The position numbers and the translations under genes were made by a program. 46,115 nucleotides of DNA, from assembly GCA_905480385.1 (NCBI GenBank), contig CAJQQC010000088.1:1-46115 (forward strand), read 5' to 3'. The notes under the pieces were generated by a model. It did not search any database. It saw nothing but the letters and a program-made list of their open reading frames with translations, and had not been told where the DNA came from. Source of the DNA: an uncultured Winogradskyella sp. Lineage in GTDB: Bacteria; Bacteroidota; Bacteroidia; Flavobacteriales; Flavobacteriaceae. Position 1 is the stretch's first letter. Each line of letters opens with the position of its first letter. This document shows positions 28,652 through 35,868 of the stretch, in pieces.

Positions 28652-30129
28652 AACTCATAACACAACTTGTTTCATTTGATAAAAGTAGCATTCAACCTTT
28701 ATATATTCAGGTAGCACAACAAATCATAAATGGCATACAGCGAGGTTATTTAGCAAAAGGAAGTAAACTACCGGGAACTCGTGTCTTGAGTGATATATTA
28801 AATATTCATCGGAATACATCTGTGGCTATTTATGATGAATTAGCATCACAAGGTTGGGTAAATATAGTAGCAAACAAAGGCACTTTTGTTTTAATACCAG
28901 ATGAAAATTTCTCAAAGATTAAAGCTTCAGGGCAAAAAGTAAACGAAGCTTATGATTATCCCGAGGACTCTGGGTTTCCTTTTCAGCAGTCCTTTAATTT
29001 GGCTTCTACCGAAGATAAAACGATGTCTAAATATATTATTAATGATGGTAAGCCCGATTTACGGTTACACCCGACACACCAATTCTCACGTTGGTATGCT
29101 GCCGCTATGAAACGAAAATCGCTCATCAATAAATGGAATATAACGCATATCGAATCGGTTTCGGTTTTCAAAACACAGCTTTGTAATTATTTGAATGTCA
29201 CTCGTGGTTTTAAAATTTCATCAAAGAACATAGTCAATACTCGAAGTGCAGAAATGAGCCTGTATATCGTATCTCAGCTTTTAATACAACCACAAGATTT
29301 AGTTTTGGTAGGTCAGTTAAGTAACTATGCGTCTAACATGATTTTTCAGCAAGCTGGTGCGATGATAAAAACGGTACCAGTTGATGATGATGGTTTGGAT
29401 GTTGATTATATAAAAAACCACTTCACAAAAAACAGTATACGATGTGTTTACGTTAATGCAAATAGAGATTACCCTACTACAGTAAGGCTAAGCGCTAAAC
29501 GAAGATTACAGCTATTACAATTAGCAAAAGATTTTGGTTTTGCTATTATCGAAGATGATTTTGATTACGATTTTCAGTTTGATGGTTCTGCAATGTTACC
29601 AATGGCAACTGCAGATACAAGAGGTATGGTTATTTATTTGGGAAAATTGGGGCAGTCGTTATTTCCAAGTTTTCATACGGGGTTTATAGTTGCGCCAGAT
29701 AATTTTATCAACGAGGCTAAAAACTATCTACAATTATTAGACAAGCAGGGCGATTTAATACAAGAGCAAATGTTATCTGAGCTTATCTCTGAAGGTGAAA
29801 TATACCGACTTAAAAAGAAGAATAGTATAACCTATAAGAGACGACGTGATTGTATATCTCATTTTTTAGAGCAGTATTTTAGAGGTATTATAAAGTTAAA
29901 AGTACCATCCGGTGGATTAGCAATTTGGGTTCAATTTGAAGAAAGTATTTCTTTAATTAGACTGGCTCAAGAAGCTGTAAAACTAGATTTATTTCTACCA
30001 AAAACTATTTTATATCAAGATAAAACGACTTGTGCTATTCGGTTTGGTTTTGGACATTTAAATGAAACTGAGATCGAAATAGTGATTAAAAAATTGAAAG
30101 GTGCTTACAACAATCTTATTAATTCTTAA
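28633..30129 (+). CDS. MocR/GntR regulator with aminotransferase-like domain lacking the PLP lysine
   Basis: A 498-residue regulator: GntR-type winged helix (about 20-88; PLYIQVAQQIINGIQRGYL to NKGTFV) then a fold-type I aminotransferase domain (about 130-495). IIEDDFDYDFQFDG holds the Asp facing the PLP ring. In the segment aligned with GabR YMGTFSKSLLPS this protein has YLGKLGQSLFPS, so Gln341 replaces the Schiff-base lysine and His348 replaces the GabR arginine that contacts the PLP phosphate. The usual 'PHHQYPTT' is NANRDYPTT. It may therefore sense a ligand without covalent PLP. It is divergent from a TonB receptor, the likely target along with itself. Confidence 0.88.
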   Translation: MNSPVKELITQLVSFDKSSIQPLYIQVAQQIINGIQRGYLAKGSKLPGTRVLSDILNIHRNTSVAIYDELASQGWVNIVANKGTFVLIPDENFSKIKASGQKVNEAYDYPEDSGFPFQQSFNLASTEDKTMSKYIINDGKPDLRLHPTHQFSRWYAAAMKRKSLINKWNITHIESVSVFKTQLCNYLNVTRGFKISSKNIVNTRSAEMSLYIVSQLLIQPQDLVLVGQLSNYASNMIFQQAGAMIKTVPVDDDGLDVDYIKNHFTKNSIRCVYVNANRDYPTTVRLSAKRRLQLLQLAKDFGFAIIEDDFDYDFQFDGSAMLPMATADTRGMVIYLGKLGQSLFPSFHTGFIVAPDNFINEAKNYLQLLDKQGDLIQEQMLSELISEGEIYRLKKKNSITYKRRRDCISHFLEQYFRGIIKLKVPSGGLAIWVQFEESISLIRLAQEAVKLDLFLPKTILYQDKTTCAIRFGFGHLNETEIEIVIKKLKGAYNNLINS

Positions 30130-30205
30130 TAGGAAATATCGTCTTACAATTTCTACATTGATATTGATAACGTGGACGAACAGCTTGGCTGGGCGGAAAG
30201 TAATT
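30119..30205 (-). pseudogene. Possible remnant of a small zinc-ribbon coding sequence
   Basis: A 28-codon open stretch on the minus strand, closed by stops at both ends (30206-30208 upstream, 30119-30121 its own) and lacking an ATG. It translates to a basic sequence containing RPRYQYQCRNCKTIFPI, with a Cys-x2-Cys knuckle. Part of it (30171-30196) is visibly more GC-rich than the flanks. It could be the 3' stub of a lost gene or a chance reading. The remaining bases to 30268 hold only the umuC leader. Confidence 0.3.
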
Positions 30206-30268
30206 TTATTCTAGTTTAGATTAATTCTTAACTCAAAAAACTAAGTAGACTTTGTATATTTATTGTCT

Positions 30269-31525
30269 ATGTATGCTTTAGTCGATTGTAATAATTTTTA
30301 TGCCTCCTGCGAGCGGGTTTTTAATCCTAATTTACAAGGAAAACCTGTTGCTATTTTAAGTAATAACGATGGTTGCGTTATTTCGCGAAGTGACGAAGCT
30401 AAAGCACTACAGTTACCTATGGGAGCACCTATTTTTAAGTGGGAAAATTTCTGTAAGTCAAATAACATTCATGTGTTGTCATCTAACTATCCATTATATG
30501 GTGACATGAGTAGTCGTGTGATGAATATTTTAAAACAGTTTACACCAGAGGTTGAGGTCTACAGTATAGATGAAGCATTTTTAAAACTTGAAGGTTTTAC
30601 AAATTATAATCTTGAAGATTATGGGCTTCAAATGAGACAGCGTATATTAAAGTGGACAGGTATACCTACTTGTGTTGGTATTGCCCCGACAAAAGCGCTA
30701 AGTAAAGTAGCTAATAAAATTGCACGAAAGTTTCCAAAAGAGACAAAAGGAAGCTATGTTATAAATTCAGACGAAAGCCGAATCAAAGCTTTAAAATGGA
30801 CTAAAATTAGCAGTATTTGGGGTGTTGGTAGGGGTATTCAGAAACGTTTGGAAGCTAAAGGTTGTAAAACAGCATATGATTTTACAAAACTTGATTCTGA
30901 ATGGGTACGTAAAACGATGTCTATTACAGTCTGGAAGCTTCAAAAAGATTTGCAAGGAATTTCTAAAATTGAGATGGAAGCACCTGTGCGAAAAAAAGCT
31001 ATTGCGACAACCCGTAGCTTTGATTATACTTATGATGATATTAATTACATAAAAGAACGCATTTCAACTTTTGCTACTATTTGTGCCGAAAAACTACGCA
31101 GGCAACAGTCAAGTTGCCATATGGTTATGGTTATGCTTCGTAGTGATAGTCATAAAAAAAATGTTGAGCAACATCGCGGAAGCAGAATGGTTAGTTTTCC
31201 GTATCCAACAAATTCGTCTTTATTGATAAGTCAGCAAGCTGTAAAGGCAGTCGAAAAACTTTATAAAAAAGGAATCAAATACAAAAAGGCTGGTGTTATT
31301 GTTACAGGATTGGTGCCAACAGATAATTATCAATTAGATTTGTTTAATGCTGAAGACCCAAAACATAAACCCTTGATGTCTGCGATTGATAACCTAAATA
31401 AAAAATATAAAGACCATAAAATAAGATTAGGTAATCAAGATTTAGAACGTACATGGAAAATGAAGCAAGAGCGTCTATCTCCAAGATATACCACAAACAT
31501 TAACGATATTATCGTTGTAAAATAA
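30269..31525 (+). CDS. umuC: UmuC-type Y-family translesion DNA polymerase
   Basis: A 418-residue catalytic subunit of a Pol V-type polymerase, which copies past DNA lesions. The catalytic carboxylates are in ALVDCNNFYASCERV near the N terminus and YSIDEAFLKL near residue 100. The little-finger domain follows, and the C terminus carries the DUF4113 tail (KMKQERLSPRYTT). I take the ATG at 30269, because an in-frame TTG six bases earlier adds only two residues and MYALVDCNN is the family start. umuD follows 7 bases downstream, the reverse of the usual umuDC order. Confidence 0.95.
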   Translation: MYALVDCNNFYASCERVFNPNLQGKPVAILSNNDGCVISRSDEAKALQLPMGAPIFKWENFCKSNNIHVLSSNYPLYGDMSSRVMNILKQFTPEVEVYSIDEAFLKLEGFTNYNLEDYGLQMRQRILKWTGIPTCVGIAPTKALSKVANKIARKFPKETKGSYVINSDESRIKALKWTKISSIWGVGRGIQKRLEAKGCKTAYDFTKLDSEWVRKTMSITVWKLQKDLQGISKIEMEAPVRKKAIATTRSFDYTYDDINYIKERISTFATICAEKLRRQQSSCHMVMVMLRSDSHKKNVEQHRGSRMVSFPYPTNSSLLISQQAVKAVEKLYKKGIKYKKAGVIVTGLVPTDNYQLDLFNAEDPKHKPLMSAIDNLNKKYKDHKIRLGNQDLERTWKMKQERLSPRYTTNINDIIVVK

Positions 31526-31532
31526 AGTAATT

Positions 31533-31973
31533 ATGATATTACATAAATCAGAAAATCTAACATTTTTTATTCCAGAATACACTGAAGATTCTGGCACTCA
31601 TTTTTTTGATACAGGAATTTCAGCTGGTTTTCCATCACCAGCAGAAGATTTTAAAGAACAGCGCTTGTCCTTAGACGATGAGTTGGTAAAAAACAAAGAA
31701 GCTACTTTTTATGCACGCGTAAGTGGGCAATCTATGATAGGCGCAGGTTTAGAAGATAATGATTTATTAGTTATTGACCGAAGTTTAGAACCAGAAAACA
31801 ATAAGATAGCCGTCTGTTTTTTAGATGGTGAGTTTACGGTAAAGCGTTTAAGAGTTTCTAAAGAAGAGGTTTGGCTTCAGCCTGAAAATCCAGACTATCC
31901 AATCATAAAGATAACAGCAGATAACGATTTTGTTATTTGGGGGATTGTTACTAATGTAATTAAGAAATTATAA
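31533..31973 (+). CDS. umuD: UmuD-type self-cleaving subunit (S24 family)
   Basis: A 146-residue LexA/UmuD-fold protein. The cleavage site is Ala31-Gly32 (SAGFPSPAEDF). The Ser-Lys dyad is Ser67 in SGQSM and Lys104 in FTVKRL; the spacing of 37 equals that of E. coli UmuD (60/97). There is no DNA-binding domain, so it is UmuD and not LexA. After cleavage the truncated form should join UmuC. It follows umuC by 7 bases and is probably co-transcribed. Confidence 0.93.
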   Translation: MILHKSENLTFFIPEYTEDSGTHFFDTGISAGFPSPAEDFKEQRLSLDDELVKNKEATFYARVSGQSMIGAGLEDNDLLVIDRSLEPENNKIAVCFLDGEFTVKRLRVSKEEVWLQPENPDYPIIKITADNDFVIWGIVTNVIKKL

Positions 31974-32054
31974 GTGATTTACAGTTGTTTGACTTTATTA
32001 TCAATAATAGAATACGGAGCATAAGTTAAATAAATGTTAAAATAATTTAGTATA

Positions 32055-32085
32055 TTAGTGATTGACTAACCAATACAATCACTAA
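32055..32085. repeat. 10-bp inverted repeat just before the small-peptide start codon
   Basis: TTAGTGATTG (32055-32064) and CAATCACTAA (32076-32085) are perfect reverse complements around an 11-base loop, ending two bases before the ATG at 32088. It could be an operator or, if transcribed, a hairpin that blocks initiation of the small ORF. The rest of 31974-32054 is AT-rich with no clear promoter. Confidence 0.6.
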
Positions 32086-32087
32086 AT

Positions 32088-32246
32088 ATGAAGAAGAACA
32101 ACTATACTTTGACAGTTGAAAGCTTATTCTATACAGTCATATTCTTAGTCTTTATCCTCTTTTTAGCCTTATTTACAAATGCCATGACCAATGTTATTGG
32201 CGCTTTTGAGACTGAAGCTTTTACAAGTAGTATTGCTCAATTATAA
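32088..32246 (+). CDS. Small single-span membrane peptide (52 residues)
   Basis: An ATG-initiated 52-residue frame. A polar basic start (MKKNNYTLTVE) is followed by one strongly hydrophobic span at about residues 13-31 (LFYTVIFLVFILFLALF), then a polar tail ending in SSIAQL. The span is long enough for one transmembrane helix. It lies 114 bases after umuD, has a 10-bp hairpin just before the start and a strong terminator 14 bases after the stop, which together argue for a genuine gene. I do not recognise the family. A small stress or toxin-like membrane peptide is possible but unproven. Confidence 0.6.
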   Translation: MKKNNYTLTVESLFYTVIFLVFILFLALFTNAMTNVIGAFETEAFTSSIAQL

Positions 32247-32260
32247 TACGATATAGTTTA

Positions 32261-32306
32261 ATAAAACAAAAAACGCGAAGCATTTGCTTCGCGTTTTTTG
32301 TTTTAT
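32261..32306. terminator. Strong bidirectional terminator, perfect 22-bp arms
   Basis: The arms 32261-32282 and 32285-32306 are perfect reverse complements around a 2-base loop; the core CGCGAAGCA is GC-rich and the ends are A/T runs, so each strand ends in U's. It separates the small-peptide gene (plus) from atpC (minus, stop at 32320). Confidence 0.9.
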
Positions 32307-32319
32307 AATGTTATGATAG

Positions 32320-32595
32320 TTAGTCTGCCAGAATAATTAGCTTATTATCTTTCATTTCTATAGTTCCAGAATTGATAGGTAATAATGTTTTGCCATTTTG
32401 TTTTGTAAATTTCTCTTCAACTTCCTCTTCAAGAGTAACATCTCCATTGATAGTTACATTTCCGGATTTTAGTATAGATACAATAGGAGCGTGATTTGTT
32501 AACATTTCAAACTCTCCATTAACACCTGGTACAGCAACGCTAGTTACTTCTCCGCTAAATAATGTAGCTTCTGGTGATATAATTTCTAAATACAT
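32320..32595 (-). CDS. atpC: ATP synthase F1 epsilon subunit, short form
   Basis: A 91-residue protein containing only the N-terminal beta-sandwich: YLEIISPEATLFSGEVTSVAVPGVNGEFEMLTNHAPIVSIL is the family core. The C-terminal helical hairpin that inhibits the enzyme in many bacteria is absent. Short epsilon subunits are usual in Bacteroidota, so this is not a truncation. It is the second gene of the atpDC unit, 17 bases after atpD. Confidence 0.95.
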   Translation of the reverse strand: MYLEIISPEATLFSGEVTSVAVPGVNGEFEMLTNHAPIVSILKSGNVTINGDVTLEEEVEEKFTKQNGKTLLPINSGTIEMKDNKLIILAD

Positions 32596-32612
32596 AGTTT
32601 TAGAGTTTTAGA

Positions 32613-34124
<1,512 letters not shown>

Positions 34125-34204
34125 TTATATGTTTTTGTTTTGCAATAGTTTAAATGTGAAAAACAGCTTTGTTTTTTAATACTAAAGGGTAGTTTTTCGC
34201 GCTG

Positions 34205-34212
34205 CAAAGATA
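34205..34212 (-). promoter_or_regulatory. -7 box of the atpDC promoter
   Basis: The minus strand reads TATCTTTG followed by CAGC, identical over 12 bases to the thioesterase promoter. It leaves a leader of roughly 75 bases before the atpD ATG. Confidence 0.5.
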
Positions 34213-34262
34213 GAGTTTTATTTAAAAAATAAAGACTTTTTTGTGAAGCTTTTTTATATAAA

Positions 34263-34291
34263 AAAAATGCACCCAAATTGAGTGCATTTTT
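34263..34291 (-). terminator. Rho-independent terminator of the receptor/SGNH operon
   Basis: A 10-bp stem (34263-34272 and 34282-34291; AAAAATGCAC and its complement) with a 9-base loop and U-run on the minus strand, 22 bases after the SGNH gene stop. Confidence 0.85.
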
Positions 34292-34312
34292 GTTATTTGA
34301 TTTGACTTGATT

Positions 34313-35854
34313 TTACTGCAATGTAGGTGAATAATTTGTTGGAAAATCACCAGCCTTTGCAACATTTCCTGATGCTACAAAGTTAGATCCAAAGTTTGCA
34401 TCTGCAGCTTCTAAGAATTTATTAGCCATTAATGCGTAACCTCTTCCCGTGAGATGAATACCGTCCAAACTAACTAAACCTCCAAAAACTAAATCTGTGT
34501 TAAGTGTGTAGTCATCAAACTGAATCCCAGTTGTTGAAGCTTGTGCTAAAACTGCATTTAAATCTACTAAACCTACATTAGGGTTAGAATCTGCTATACT
34601 AGCTATAGTTGAATTGTATGCAATAGTTGCATTTCTGATAGCTTCTTGTTCGCTAGGAATTAAAACCCATTGATCTGCAAGTGGAATCGCAACACCATTT
34701 ACAGTTGAAGGATTTCCTGGAACTGCTTCTGTACCAATGAAACTTGATGCAGGTAATACAAACAGGTCAGTTGCTGTTGCTTGTCTTATGCTTGGGAGTG
34801 TTATAAATGTTCCAGGGCCAGTAGGAAGTATTACTGTTGTTAAAGTTTCATCTTCAATTACTACAGCATTATTCTCCGAAGCTTCGAAGTTTATTGTTCT
34901 TTGAGCTAACTCCTCAGAAGAAATTATATTGTTTGCTGCAGCAGCTTGTAATCCACCGTTGTATTGGGCATAAGCCTGGTTAACAGCACCTGCGGTAGCT
35001 GCATCTAAAGGTATTGGATTAAAAGGTACAGTTGTAAAGTGAGGTAAATCAGTTATAAATGGCACATTGGTAACTAAACCTTTAGCACCATTAGCTGTTA
35101 GAGCGTCAAGAGAAGCACTTAAAGCGCCTGCAAAGACTTGTGGGTCTGTAATATCATTACCTCCATAAGATGCAGCATTTAAATTACCAGTTTGGTCAAC
35201 TCCAGTACCACCAGAAGTGGCGTATCCTAGAACATCATTACCACCCATTTCTGATAAAGTGAAAAAAGTAGGATTTTGATTTACAGCATCACCAATAACA
35301 GTTGAATTAGCACCTGATGCTATTCTGGTATAGTATGGATTAAACGCACCATAACCAGGCGTAACTACATGAAAACTTTTTGCGCCAGGAATACCAAAGT
35401 TATTAAAATCACTACCAATACTAGCTGTTGTTGTAGTGATTGGAGGTATTGGAGCACCTTGGCTAGCTAAAAATAAGTTTAAAGGTACTGGACCTGCTCC
35501 ACCAAATACTAAACGATAGCCAGAGGCATTATTTCCAATAAGTATACCACCAGTATTATCATTAACAAGGGGTTGAACAAATTCGCCTCCACCAATATTC
35601 GCAAATTGTTTGGATAAGGTATTTGGAAAAGAATCTTCTTGTCCTGCTATAAAAACACCTGCGTCAGTGTACCCTGCAGTAAATGAAGCTCCAACAGAAA
35701 TATAATTTGAAAAGTCTGCTTCACCTGAAATTAATTCTGGTAATTCTTCTTCTCCTTGATTTATCCTATCTCTTAAATCGTCTAAAGTTTCATTCTCACA
35801 GGCCAAAAAACCAATTGCGAGAAGTGATAATGCTATATGTTTTATATTTTTCAT
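34313..35854 (-). CDS. SGNH/GDSL-hydrolase lipoprotein
   Basis: A 513-residue lipoprotein with lipobox GFLAC (Cys19). The SGNH blocks are visible. Block I is GASFTAG with Ser57 (the usual GDS is GAS here), block III is MGGNDVLGYA, and block V is LDGIHLTGRGY with Asp464 and His467. Catalysis by Ser and His therefore looks possible, on an ester, lipid or O-acetylated sugar. Between the blocks are long Ala/Gly/Thr-rich insertions, making it larger than typical SGNH enzymes. It follows a TonB receptor by 14 bases, where a SusD-type partner would often be, so it probably serves that receptor on the cell surface. Confidence 0.82.
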   Translation of the reverse strand: MKNIKHIALSLLAIGFLACENETLDDLRDRINQGEEELPELISGEADFSNYISVGASFTAGYTDAGVFIAGQEDSFPNTLSKQFANIGGGEFVQPLVNDNTGGILIGNNASGYRLVFGGAGPVPLNLFLASQGAPIPPITTTTASIGSDFNNFGIPGAKSFHVVTPGYGAFNPYYTRIASGANSTVIGDAVNQNPTFFTLSEMGGNDVLGYATSGGTGVDQTGNLNAASYGGNDITDPQVFAGALSASLDALTANGAKGLVTNVPFITDLPHFTTVPFNPIPLDAATAGAVNQAYAQYNGGLQAAAANNIISSEELAQRTINFEASENNAVVIEDETLTTVILPTGPGTFITLPSIRQATATDLFVLPASSFIGTEAVPGNPSTVNGVAIPLADQWVLIPSEQEAIRNATIAYNSTIASIADSNPNVGLVDLNAVLAQASTTGIQFDDYTLNTDLVFGGLVSLDGIHLTGRGYALMANKFLEAADANFGSNFVASGNVAKAGDFPTNYSPTLQ

Positions 35855-35868
35855 AATTTTTTTGTAAA

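Noticed and set aside
30130..30268. LexA/SOS box before umuC
   Set aside because: No palindrome resembling a known LexA site is visible, and Bacteroidota LexA motifs are not well enough established for me to call one.
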